From positions 1 through 22,638 of the forward strand of contig JAGMFA010000013.1 in NCBI GenBank assembly GCA_023127875.1: a DNA stretch of 22,638 nucleotides. The letters run 5' to 3'. A model generated the notes under the pieces. That model saw only the letters and a list, made by a program, of their open reading frames with translations, made no database searches and was not told the DNA's origin. The position numbers and the translations under genes are program-made. This document shows, in pieces, positions 1-8,094 of this stretch. How positions within the stretch are numbered: position 1 is the first letter of the stretch; each line of letters starts with the position of its first letter. The DNA comes from Candidatus Zixiibacteriota bacterium. Its GTDB lineage: Bacteria; Zixibacteria; MSB-5A5; SM1-73.

Positions 1-14
1 GGACATAGAGCGTT

Positions 15-34
15 CCTCCCCTGATAAGGGGAGG
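15..34. repeat. Perfect hairpin in repeat-rich leader region
   Basis: CCTCCCCT and AGGGGAGG form a perfect 8-bp stem around a GATA tetraloop, followed by a further GGAGGGG run. Bases 1-586 hold no convincing gene. They contain this hairpin, a TTTAACG/CGTTAAA inverted pair (63-69 and 136-142), a GGGGAGGGA/TCCCTCCCC pair (165-173 and 230-238), and pieces of the dispersed repeats described separately. Hairpins of this shape are typical of REP-like intergenic debris; no transposase is visible. Confidence 0.55.
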
Positions 35-262
35 TTAGGAGGGGTTATAAGGTGTGATTTTATTTAACGCAACATTATTGGGATTGAGGGGGATTGCAAA
101 AGATTGTTTCTCCCAACATTGCCAAAAATTTGTCACGTTAAAAAGTTGATAACCATCAGCCTGCGGGGAGGGAGTCAAAACCGAATACGATCTAAGGATT
201 TATTTTTCTGCTCGCAGGGGATGTTATCATCCCTCCCCATCTTTTCTCCTTCCCTCGGACTG

Positions 263-286
263 AGTCCTTTCCTTCGACACTGAGTC
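263..286 (+). repeat. Dispersed intergenic repeat, 24-bp core, copy 1
   Basis: This block, with core CTTTCCTTCGACACTGAGTC, recurs in inverted orientation at 21957-21980 with one mismatch over 24 bases. The two copies are about 21.7 kb apart, in otherwise unrelated intergenic DNA, and neither lies in an open frame. It directly precedes the 73-bp repeat at 314-386 and may be part of one composite element. Confidence 0.6.
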
Positions 287-313
287 TCAGGACGAAGTGC
301 AGGACGAAGTCGG

Positions 314-386
314 GATTAATCCCTTGTGGATGACGGAGACCCCCAGACGGGAGCGTCGGCTCGTCTGGGATAATACCCACGGGGAG
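314..386. repeat. 73-bp dispersed repeat, copy A, with internal hairpin
   Basis: The block aligns without gaps to 7851-7923 in the same orientation. Its centre is a hairpin: CCCAGAC pairs with GTCTGGG, and inside it GAGC pairs with GCTC around a GTCG loop, with a two-base bulge on one side. The two copies bracket the small membrane gene and the dockerin gene array, so they are long direct repeats flanking that region. No open frame or transposase accompanies them. Confidence 0.7.
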
Positions 387-463
387 TTGGGAGATGGAAT
401 CAATAAAATTTCATACCAAGTGGAGGCAACTCATAAACTTCTTAAATGAAAAACAAGAGGATT

Positions 464-499
464 TTTAAAAGCTCTGTGGTTAAGCTTTTAAAGTTTTTT
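464..499 (+). terminator. Possible intrinsic terminator or attenuator hairpin
   Basis: TTTAAAAGCT (464-473) and AGCTTTTAAA (483-492) form a perfect 10-bp stem with a 9-base loop, followed by G and six T residues. The stem is AT-rich, so it would be weak. No plus-strand gene ends upstream in the window, so it either ends a transcript from beyond the left edge or acts as an attenuator ahead of the gene at 587. Confidence 0.35.
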
Positions 500-586
500 C
501 TAATGTTTTATGAAAACCTGTCGACTAAAAACGAAACGACATTTTAAACATAACGATCTTAGACCACAACAAAAAAGGAGGGTATC

Positions 587-817
587 ATGTTAGCATGGTG
601 CACCATTTTGTTCCTCTTGGGAGTTCTGGCATTTTTGGATTCCATCTTCAACTATGGGGAGATATTCAGAAGAGTCAACTCCTTAATGTTCATGTTGATC
701 TCCCTCGGAGTGCTAATCCGGCTCAGATGGGAACGATCCCATTACAAGAGGGAAAAGTCTGCTACTCAGATTTCCCAAAAAGAAGAGAAGCAAACACCTG
801 TGGGAATAGAAAATTAA
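587..817 (+). CDS. Small two-helix membrane protein, unknown function
   Basis: The 76-residue product has two hydrophobic stretches, about residues 3-20 and 30-46, separated by a short loop with charged residues (GEIFRRVN). A polar, lysine- and glutamate-rich C-terminal tail follows. A strong Shine-Dalgarno site (AAAGGAGGG) lies just ahead of the ATG, which is the main reason to accept the gene. It sits alone between repeat-rich intergenic stretches and is followed, beyond 200 bp of hairpin-containing DNA, by a terminator shared with the convergent dockerin gene. I recognise no family and assign no function. A +1-frame alternative (595-897) lacks a ribosome-binding site and is rejected. Confidence 0.6.
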   Translation: MLAWCTILFLLGVLAFLDSIFNYGEIFRRVNSLMFMLISLGVLIRLRWERSHYKREKSATQISQKEEKQTPVGIEN

Positions 818-871
818 CCCACCTAAGAGGACCGTTTGTCCTCGACATTATTAATCTCACTCAAGCGGGTC

Positions 872-892
872 AACCCTGCCATAGGCGGGGTT
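872..892. repeat. Intergenic hairpin between small gene and dockerin array
   Basis: AACCCTGCC and GGCGGGGTT pair over nine positions (one G-T wobble) around an ATA loop. A smaller CTGCC/GGCAG hairpin follows at about 906-916. These are the main features of the 818-1018 gap, which holds no supported gene. They resemble the GC-rich hairpin at 21933-21949 in style, though the sequences differ. Confidence 0.4.
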
Positions 893-1018
893 GGTGATTC
901 TTCCTGCCAGGCAGTCCTGCAGATTCATCCTGAACAGATTGATCGTGAAGGACATGCGTGAGAGACAAAGTGGGAATTTAGATCACAGGGGAAACCAAAT
1001 AGGTATGATTATATAAAG

Positions 1019-1050
1019 TTATGGGATAGCCCCAAAAGGCTATCCCATAA
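1019..1050. terminator. Bidirectional intrinsic terminator
   Basis: TTATGGGATAGCC (1019-1031) and GGCTATCCCATAA (1038-1050) form a perfect 13-bp stem with a six-base loop. A T-rich stretch follows on the plus strand (TTCTTATTAT), and on the minus strand an AACTTTATAT run follows. It lies about 50 bases past the stop of the minus-strand dockerin gene and downstream of the plus-strand small gene, as expected for a terminator shared by convergent genes. Confidence 0.75.
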
Positions 1051-1101
1051 TTCTTATTATCCTAAAAATATCGAAGAGATTGTAGTCCAGATCTAAGAGA
1101 A

Positions 1102-4100
1102 TTACCAGATGCCCGGACACACCGGTGGGACCTCACCCTTAAAGAGATAATTGATCAAGACAACAATGTCACCCACGTCAATCACGCCGTCGCTGTTACA
1201 ATCTCCGCGGTTGATAGGACACCGCGGTGGCTCCGCACCCTTGAACAGGTAGCCGATCAGCTTAATGATGTCACCAATGTCAACGACAAAGTCGCCGTTG
1301 CAATCCCCACACAACGCTGGCAATCCACCTAAGAGTCTCTCTTTCTCCACTATGGCGCGAGCAGTATCAACCATAGCCTGCAGTTCAGCCAGTCCATTGG
1401 GAGCCACAACCTTCACTATGGTGAAGAAGGCTTTGGTGGTAGTATCAGTGCCACCAGGAATCATCTGGGCAGTGAAGACCTGAGAACGATCCCTGGGAAG
1501 ACCCGCAGAATCGATCTGTCCGACAGGGGGAGTGGCGGCAAGCTCATACAGCTCTTGGTCCAGCCAGCCCCAATCACCTTGTGGATAGAGATATTGGTGG
1601 TTGAGCACATTGTGGGTGGCATAAGGAACTGTATTCTCTCCGGGCATTCCGGCATCCGCCAGAGCAATTCCGCAGTAGTAATCATTATACTCTGGATGGG
1701 CGCCGGTGTAGTCCCACCCTCTCTGCCAGGCAATCTCGTTAGAAACATCATATCCTGCATAGTTCCGACCATTCTGATTCTGCATGGTATCGTAGGGACA
1801 ATCGATATCCTCAGCCACACCAATATAGGTATCTTCATAGTTGGTGAATGGACTCTGATCAGGCCACCAACCAGGAGGATCATGACGCTTTACCGTCACA
1901 TACTTAATTACCAGATGCTTGTAAACCTCCGGAGCTTCTTCTTTGAAAAACTTAACCTGCTTGGAAACCTCCCACCAATACCAGGTGGAGTCATAAACCG
2001 GTGGATTCAGATTGTGAATGAAGATGTTTTTGGTATACAGAATCCAGAAATCCGGCTCCCAGTCCACATGACATTCCTCCATGTAAAGCTTATCTCGAGC
2101 ACCTGCGCGCCAATCCTCACGCATAAATCTGCCTACCACGGTATCACTGCCCGAGGTGGTAGCTACTATGGTTCCGCCTTCAAAAAAGACCTCGTGCGTC
2201 GTATCCGGGAAAGTGCCGATATCGTGAATCTGCTCCTCACAGTTGGCATTGGTGTAAAGCCTCAATACTCCATTCTCCAGGGTGTCGTAAGTCTCGGGGT
2301 CGATGGGACATTCGTAATAATCATTAGCCACCACTGCCTGAACTGGTAGATAATCGGTCGATCCGCCTGTACCACCGCTGGTGAGGAGAACATTGCCGCC
2401 AATGAAGGTGCTATCGCATGTTCCACCACCCTTTACGGTAAGGGGCACAATAATGTTCTCCATGGGCGCGAGTACTCCCGAATAATTGCCCTCGATGCAT
2501 TCATGATCACTGACCACATCATAAGGACAGTTAACGTTTCCAATATTGGCCAATTCCAATAACAGAGTTCTGGAACCCCCTGGGGTGACCTTCAAAGGGG
2601 GTCGATACCAGTGAGGCGGATCCACAAAGCGATAACTGATTATACATCCGATAGGGTCCTGCCATTCAGCCAGATGTAGGTAATACACCGGAACAGCCAT
2701 CCACTCGGTTCCGTCCATGATCGCTCCACCTGCATCCAGGTCACATATATACTGGATGTGTAGATCTCCATTATACATGTTCCGGGCTAAAGATGACCAG
2801 TGCTCACTCACACACTCTCCCGGATTGCATCCCGGTGTCTTGGTGTTGGTCAGATTAATCAGCCATCCCCAGGTGTCTCCACCATTGAAACTGCCAGAGC
2901 CATAGATGTCTCCGTTAGTCATATCGCTGGCAGACTGATCTGCAGTATCAAACTGAGTCCAGATGCAGAACAGATACACCGAATCGCCTCCCGGATGATA
3001 GATGGGATCCTGAGCAGAGATGCTCATCTTGGCAATGTTCAGGTTGTGTGATCCCGGATCAGTCCCTTCCCAGATGGCGCTGTGGATCGTGCTTGTGCCG
3101 TCTTTCTTACTCCAGTGATACAACCGTGCCACTCCAGGCTGATAATAACCCGGTTGGTCGGGATCAAACCCACAGGTCACATAAACTATATGCAGACTAT
3201 CCTGGAAATCATAGCAAGCAGCAATATCGCCGAAAGCTCGCTCAGTGCCCGTGCATCCAAAATTAGTGATGTTGTGTTCAGGAGGAGGCCAGTTGGTTCC
3301 GTTAACCCAGTCATCGCCGTTGTTCATCGACTCCACATAGCTTACGTCGCTTAAGTAGTCACAACAGTACTCGTCGCCGGTGCACGCATTTGGAGTAAAA
3401 GCAACAGCTACTCTCCGAGAGACAGGAGAAACCACCACCACCGGGCTGATGAAGCAAGAACGACCCAGATGGGTGATGACCTTAGCTGGATCCGAATAAT
3501 TCGTGTTCTTGGCCAATCTGTACATCGCAGTTGAACCTTCCACGCAGGACTCACAAATGAGTGTGTCGGCTGCTCCCAAATGACACCTCTGGTATCCCAC
3601 AAGATTGGGAAGCAAACATCCCGCATAATTGGGCTCCCACATTATAATGTGAATGTAATCCTTTTTCTCTACTGGATCATGCAGAACCGCTGCCTTGGGG
3701 TACAAACCGTTTTCTCCTGAAATGGCATCCAGAATGGAATCTGGAAGATCCCAGAGACGGTCGAATTGGCGGCTGCAGATAGAATCCCCAATGCTTATCA
3801 CGCTGTTCATAACAGGATTTCCCGATTGACCGGCAGTATGGTGATAAATAACCACTGAGGTTCCATCATGCAGATGGGTTTGATTGCTGTATCCTGCGTT
3901 AACGTCTCCACCGTCTGCGTGGACTTGACCAATGTAGGCTCCAGCAGGATTTTTGCAGTTGGCATCCACATAACGAGGACCCGGAGGATATGGATGATCG
4001 GTATATGTCCAAGAGAAATGGCGATAGCCTTCATTGGTAACTGAGATCATCCGACCCATGGAGCCATTCTTCTGGTAGTCATACCAGGTGTCTCCGATCT

Positions 4101-4356
4101 GATCATGCTGAATGATGGTGCCCACTTGTGGATTAATATCATCGCAAGTTAACTTTGCTCCTGAAGGAATGTAATACTTGGAGATGGCTCTTGAAGGTGC
4201 ACGATATGATTTGAGTCCACGCCCATCCACATTAATATCCTCGGAGATGGATCTTACCTTCGGCTTCTGCCAGGCGGTGGCAGAAAATCCTTCCACCACA
4301 AAAATCCCCAACCCAAAGCAGACCAAAACCAGAAACGTTAAAACTCTCTTTTTCAT
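1102..4356 (-). CDS. Large secreted dockerin protein with sialidase-like propeller (paralog 2)
   Basis: The product is about 1084 residues. I chose the start at 4356 because GGAGG lies just upstream and it begins a clean signal peptide (MKKRVLTFLVLVCFGLGIFV); the open frame extends 24 codons further up, into the previous gene, without signal character. After the signal comes a large region with two Asp-box (BNR) motifs, SMNNGDDW and SFNGGDTW, suggesting a sialidase-like beta-propeller. An Ig-like region (around KVTPGGSRTLLLELANIGN), a well-conserved domain of unknown role and a C-terminal type I dockerin follow. The dockerin has two calcium-loop repeats (DCNGDFVVDIGD, DCNSDGVIDVGD), and the protein ends CPGIW. 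It is probably exported and anchored or assembled through the dockerin; no cohesin partner is in the window. Catalytic activity cannot be inferred. It is a tandem paralog of the gene at 4404-7643. Confidence 0.9.
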   Translation of the reverse strand: MKKRVLTFLVLVCFGLGIFVVEGFSATAWQKPKVRSISEDINVDGRGLKSYRAPSRAISKYYIPSGAKLTCDDINPQVGTIIQHDQIGDTWYDYQKNGSMGRMISVTNEGYRHFSWTYTDHPYPPGPRYVDANCKNPAGAYIGQVHADGGDVNAGYSNQTHLHDGTSVVIYHHTAGQSGNPVMNSVISIGDSICSRQFDRLWDLPDSILDAISGENGLYPKAAVLHDPVEKKDYIHIIMWEPNYAGCLLPNLVGYQRCHLGAADTLICESCVEGSTAMYRLAKNTNYSDPAKVITHLGRSCFISPVVVVSPVSRRVAVAFTPNACTGDEYCCDYLSDVSYVESMNNGDDWVNGTNWPPPEHNITNFGCTGTERAFGDIAACYDFQDSLHIVYVTCGFDPDQPGYYQPGVARLYHWSKKDGTSTIHSAIWEGTDPGSHNLNIAKMSISAQDPIYHPGGDSVYLFCIWTQFDTADQSASDMTNGDIYGSGSFNGGDTWGWLINLTNTKTPGCNPGECVSEHWSSLARNMYNGDLHIQYICDLDAGGAIMDGTEWMAVPVYYLHLAEWQDPIGCIISYRFVDPPHWYRPPLKVTPGGSRTLLLELANIGNVNCPYDVVSDHECIEGNYSGVLAPMENIIVPLTVKGGGTCDSTFIGGNVLLTSGGTGGSTDYLPVQAVVANDYYECPIDPETYDTLENGVLRLYTNANCEEQIHDIGTFPDTTHEVFFEGGTIVATTSGSDTVVGRFMREDWRAGARDKLYMEECHVDWEPDFWILYTKNIFIHNLNPPVYDSTWYWWEVSKQVKFFKEEAPEVYKHLVIKYVTVKRHDPPGWWPDQSPFTNYEDTYIGVAEDIDCPYDTMQNQNGRNYAGYDVSNEIAWQRGWDYTGAHPEYNDYYCGIALADAGMPGENTVPYATHNVLNHQYLYPQGDWGWLDQELYELAATPPVGQIDSAGLPRDRSQVFTAQMIPGGTDTTTKAFFTIVKVVAPNGLAELQAMVDTARAIVEKERLLGGLPALCGDCNGDFVVDIGDIIKLIGYLFKGAEPPRCPINRGDCNSDGVIDVGDIVVLINYLFKGEVPPVCPGIW

Positions 4357-4403
4357 TTTTTCCTCCACAGTTAAAGGAATCTTAGCTTCATCACCCTGCA
4401 CGA

Positions 4404-7400
4404 TCACCAGATGCCAGGACACTGACACGGAAATCCGTTCTTGAACAGGAAGTTTATCTCTACAATGATGTCACCCACATCGATTACCCCGTCACCGTTA
4501 CAATCTATCTTACCTATGGGACATGGAGCAGGTCCCCCCTTGAATATATAATTAAGCTTACAAACTATGTCCCCCAAATCCTCTATCCCGTCACCATTGC
4601 AATCACCACACAGAGCCGGCAGTCCACCTATCTCTCCCTCTCTTATTACTATGACGCGAGCGCTGTCAACATATTCCTGCAGTTGAGCCAGTCCTTCGGG
4701 AGCCACAACCATCACTACGGTGAAGGAAGCTTCTGCATCAGGATCAGATCCGGCATCAATCTTACGAGCAGTGAAAACCCAAGACCGATCCACAATAGAA
4801 TCCGGAGCCTGAATGGTGTTTCCGGGAGTGGAGGCAAGCTGATAAAGCTCTCCATCCCTCCAGCCCCAGCCAGCTTGAGGATAAAGATACTCGTCGTTGC
4901 GCACGTTGTAGGTTCCATAAGGAACTAAACTCTCGTCTGGATCAGCCAAAGCAATTCCGCAGTAGTAATGGTTATACTCCGGATGAGCGCCGGTATAGTC
5001 CCAACCACACTGCCAGGCAATATGATTCACATCGTCGTAACCCGCCACGTTCCGTCCATTCTGATAGCCCAACGTATCATAAGGACAATCAATGTCTTCT
5101 GCCACACCGGTGTAGGTATCCTCATATCCGGTGAAAGGAGGCTGCTCAGGCCACCAACCAGGAGGATCATGGCGCTTCACCGTCACATACTTAATTACCA
5201 GATGCTTGTAAACCTCCGGAGCTTCTTCTTTGAAAAACTTAATCTGCTTGGAAACTTCCCACCAATACCAGGTGAAGTCATAAACTGGTGGATTCAGATT
5301 GTGAATGAAGATGTTTTTGGTATACAGAATCCAGAAATCCGGCTCCCAGTCCACATGACATTCCTCCATGTAAAGCTTATCTCGAGCACCCGCGCGCCAG
5401 TCCTCACGCATGAATCTGCCCACCACGGTATCACTGCCCGAGGTGGTAGCTACTATGGTTCCGCCTTCAAAGAAGACCTCGTGCGTCGTATCCGGAAAAG
5501 TCCCGATATCGTGAATCTGCTCTTCACAGTTGGCATTGGTGTAAAGTCTCAGCACTCCATTATCTAATGTCTCATAAGTCTCGGGATCTCTGGGACATTC
5601 ATAATAATCATCCGCCACCACTGCCTGAACCTTCGGATAGTGGGTTTGGTCAGAGCAGATAACGATCACATGACCGGCAATGAAGGTGTTTTCGCAAGCC
5701 CCAGTTCCATTCAAGTTCACAGTCAAAGTGACAGAGTCTTTGGGCGGTATTATTCCGCTACCGCTAACCTGAATGCAGGGATGATCACTGCTCACATTGT
5801 ACCAGCAGTTGGCGTATCCAGTGTTGAACACCTTAAAGACCAAAGTTCTGGAGCCACCCGGAGTGACCTTGATGGGAGGATGATACCAGTGAGGCGGCTC
5901 CACAATTCGATAAAAGGTGTTGATTGGGGGGCCAGGTTCCCATTTCAGATGCAGATAATACACCGGAACCTCCATCCACTCGGTTTCGTCCATGATCGCT
6001 CCACCTGCATCCAGATCACATATATACTGGATGTGCAGATCACCATCATACATGTTCTGGGCTAAAGATGACCAGTGCTCACTCACACACTCTCCCGGAT
6101 TGCATCCCGGGGTCTTGGTGTTGGTCAGGTTAAACGCGTGTCCCCAGGTGTTTCCACCATCGAAACTGCCACAGCCATAGATGTCTCCGTTAGTCATATC
6201 GCTGGCAGACTGATCCGCAGTATCAAACTGAGTCCAGATACAGAACACATACACCGAATCACCTCCTGGATGATAGATGGGATCCTTAGCAGAGATGCTC
6301 ATCTTGGCGATGTTGACGTTGTGTACTCCCGGATCAGTCCCTTCCCAAATGGCGCTGTGGATCGTAGTTATGCCGTCCTTCTTACTCCAGTGATACAACC
6401 GTGCCACTCCAGGCTGATAATAACCCGGATTGGTGGGATCAAATCCGCAGGTCACCCAGACTATGTGCAGACTGTCATTGTAGTCATAGGTGGCATTAAG
6501 ATCAGAGTAAGCTCGCTCATTGGGGAGACCGCATCCATACTCGATGACCTTATACGGTGTAGGAGGCCAGTTGGCACAGTCGGAAAGCCAATCCTCTCCA
6601 TTATTCATGGACTCGATGTAGTAAATATCACTCAGATAATCACAGCTCCCATCGCAGGCAGGTTTAAGGTAAGCGACAGCCACTCTTCTGGAGACCGGAG
6701 AAACTACCACCACCGGGGTGATACTGCAGGAGGTATCAAAAGGATCCATGGTGGGACCAAGAGGATTCCACCCCATATCGGTGTTAATGGGAACCATATA
6801 AGCCACCCGTGCTCCATTAAGACAAGTTTCGCAGAGCATGGCGTCACCTACGATTCGGTGATCCCTCTGCCAAGCAATCAAAACCGGCACTCCACCGGCG
6901 GTCTCTTCCTCGGTCATCACCACGTGGACATAATCCGTATCCACCACTGCATCATAGCAAACCTCCCCCTTAGGCCACATTCCCCGCTCACCTGAAGGAG
7001 CACCATTGATCGCATCCGGAATGTCCCAGTGCCGGGTGAAGAAACCACCACATAAAATATCGTCCATGGTTATGGTGCTATTCCAAGAGTATCCAGGTAC
7101 AGGACCAGTGCGGTGATGGATAATCACCGAGACCCCATCATGCTCATGGGTCTGATTGCAGTATCCAGAATTTATGCCGTTGGGGTCTCCGTCTCCGTCT
7201 GCATGGGTTTGACCAATGTAGGCACCTGCGGGATTTTTGCAGTTGGCATCCACATAGCGAGGACCCGGAGGATATTCATCACCCCCAAAATACGTCCAGG
7301 AGAAATGCCGATAGCCATCGTTGGTTACCGAGATCATTCGACCCATGGAGCCGTTTTGCTGATACTCATACCAGGTAGACCCAATCTGATCATGCTGAAT

Positions 7401-7643
7401 GATGATCCCCCATTGGGGATTAATATCATCGCAAGTTGACTTTGCTCCCGAAGGAATGTAATACTTGGAGATGGCTCTTGAAGGTGCACGATATGATTCG
7501 AATCCAGGACCATCCACATTCACATCCTCAGAGATGTGTCTTAGCTTTGGCTTTTGTGGAGCGGTGGCAGAAAATCCTTCCACCACAAAAATCCCCAAGC
7601 CAAAGCAGACCAAAACCAGAAACGTTAAAACTCTCTTTTTCAT
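4404..7643 (-). CDS. Large secreted dockerin protein with sialidase-like propeller (paralog 1)
   Basis: The product is about 1079 residues, with the same architecture as its downstream neighbour. The signal peptide begins at 7643 behind a GGAGG site. Asp boxes lie near residues 344-351 (SMNNGEDW) and 493-500 (SFDGGNTW). An Ig-like region follows, then a conserved 400-residue region of unknown role. The dockerin occupies about residues 1011-1079, with loops DCNGDGIEDLGD and DCNGDGVIDVGD, and the C-terminus is CPGIW. Only 47 bp separate its stop from the next signal-peptide start, so the two are very likely cotranscribed from the promoter at 7971-7998. Similarity to the neighbour is uneven: a central stretch is almost identical in DNA while much of the propeller region has diverged, which suggests gene conversion. 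Function is likely extracellular binding or assembly; no enzyme active site is identified. Confidence 0.9.
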   Translation of the reverse strand: MKKRVLTFLVLVCFGLGIFVVEGFSATAPQKPKLRHISEDVNVDGPGFESYRAPSRAISKYYIPSGAKSTCDDINPQWGIIIQHDQIGSTWYEYQQNGSMGRMISVTNDGYRHFSWTYFGGDEYPPGPRYVDANCKNPAGAYIGQTHADGDGDPNGINSGYCNQTHEHDGVSVIIHHRTGPVPGYSWNSTITMDDILCGGFFTRHWDIPDAINGAPSGERGMWPKGEVCYDAVVDTDYVHVVMTEEETAGGVPVLIAWQRDHRIVGDAMLCETCLNGARVAYMVPINTDMGWNPLGPTMDPFDTSCSITPVVVVSPVSRRVAVAYLKPACDGSCDYLSDIYYIESMNNGEDWLSDCANWPPTPYKVIEYGCGLPNERAYSDLNATYDYNDSLHIVWVTCGFDPTNPGYYQPGVARLYHWSKKDGITTIHSAIWEGTDPGVHNVNIAKMSISAKDPIYHPGGDSVYVFCIWTQFDTADQSASDMTNGDIYGCGSFDGGNTWGHAFNLTNTKTPGCNPGECVSEHWSSLAQNMYDGDLHIQYICDLDAGGAIMDETEWMEVPVYYLHLKWEPGPPINTFYRIVEPPHWYHPPIKVTPGGSRTLVFKVFNTGYANCWYNVSSDHPCIQVSGSGIIPPKDSVTLTVNLNGTGACENTFIAGHVIVICSDQTHYPKVQAVVADDYYECPRDPETYETLDNGVLRLYTNANCEEQIHDIGTFPDTTHEVFFEGGTIVATTSGSDTVVGRFMREDWRAGARDKLYMEECHVDWEPDFWILYTKNIFIHNLNPPVYDFTWYWWEVSKQIKFFKEEAPEVYKHLVIKYVTVKRHDPPGWWPEQPPFTGYEDTYTGVAEDIDCPYDTLGYQNGRNVAGYDDVNHIAWQCGWDYTGAHPEYNHYYCGIALADPDESLVPYGTYNVRNDEYLYPQAGWGWRDGELYQLASTPGNTIQAPDSIVDRSWVFTARKIDAGSDPDAEASFTVVMVVAPEGLAQLQEYVDSARVIVIREGEIGGLPALCGDCNGDGIEDLGDIVCKLNYIFKGGPAPCPIGKIDCNGDGVIDVGDIIVEINFLFKNGFPCQCPGIW

Positions 7644-7690
7644 TTTTTCCTCCACGGTTAAAGGAATATTCACTCCACCACTCTGCACAA

Positions 7691-7789
7691 TTACCAGATG
7701 CGGAGGCAGACCGGTGGAGGTTCATTCTTGAACAAATAATCGACCATGTAAACTTGGTCACTTAGGTCAATATTACCGTCACTATTGTT
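7691..7789 (-). pseudogene. C-terminal dockerin remnant of a third tandem paralog
   Basis: Read on the minus strand, this stretch encodes a second dockerin repeat (NNSDGNIDLSDQVYMVDYLF) followed by KNEPPPVCLRIW and a stop, matching the ends of both intact paralogs (...YLFKGEVPPVCPGIW). Its stop lies 47 bp above the next gene's start, exactly the spacing between the two intact genes, and the spacer is homologous. The frame stays open upstream for some codons but leaves dockerin sequence near 7790 and runs into the 73-bp repeat at 7851. It has no start or signal peptide of its own and is best explained as a deletion remnant of an extra array unit. Confidence 0.85.
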
Positions 7790-7850
7790 GCTCGCTGGGG
7801 ACTGTTCATATAGATCCTTTGTATTCTCATCTCCAGCCTTTCTCCTTGAC

Positions 7851-7923
7851 GATGAATCCCTTGCGGATGATAAAGCCCCCCAGACGGGAACGTCGGCTCG
7901 TCTGGGATAACATCCACAAGGAG
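7851..7923. repeat. 73-bp dispersed repeat, copy B
   Basis: This aligns gap-free and in the same orientation with 314-386. The central hairpin arms CCCAGAC/GTCTGGG are unchanged. The inner arm GAGC has become GAAC opposite GCTC, which on the minus-strand RNA still pairs through a G-U wobble. It lies between the dockerin remnant and the array promoter, so it would be transcribed in the minus-strand leader. Confidence 0.7.
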
Positions 7924-7970
7924 CTATACAAAGAAGCAGAAACTTTTAAAACTTTTCCCTCTTTTTTATT

Positions 7971-7998
7971 AAAATAAACCAATATCAATGTATGTCAA
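7971..7998 (-). promoter_or_regulatory. Sigma-70-type promoter for the dockerin array
   Basis: On the minus strand TTGACA (7998-7993) is followed after 16 bases by TATTTT (7976-7971) in AT-rich DNA. Transcription would start near 7963 and run through the 73-bp repeat and the dockerin remnant before reaching the first intact start at 7643, giving a leader of roughly 320 bases. It is the only convincing promoter seen upstream of the array. Confidence 0.55.
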
Positions 7999-8050
7999 GC
8001 ACAAAATGGGGTTAGATGGGGCCAATTAAAAGATTTCATATCGAAATCAC

Positions 8051-8078
8051 TTGACGGGTGAAAATGTTTTCGTATCTT
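8051..8078 (+). promoter_or_regulatory. Weak candidate promoter for lptC
   Basis: TTGACG (8051-8056) and TATCTT (8073-8078) are separated by 16 bases; the -10 matches consensus at four of six positions. It would start transcription just ahead of the ATG at 8095, diverging from the dockerin promoter about 50 bp away. A TTG start for lptC at 8077 would fall inside the -10, which is one reason to prefer 8095. Confidence 0.3.
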
Positions 8079-8094
8079 GAAATTTGAAAAGCCT

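Noticed and set aside
1555..2349. A 264-codon plus-strand open frame inside the dockerin gene
   Set aside because: It lies antisense to a well-supported coding region that has a matching paralog. Its counterpart in the paralog (4968-5567) is a shadow of the same conserved DNA, with no ribosome-binding site.
6075..6995. A 306-codon plus-strand open frame opposite the first dockerin gene
   Set aside because: It is an antisense shadow of the propeller region, with no start signals and low-complexity composition.
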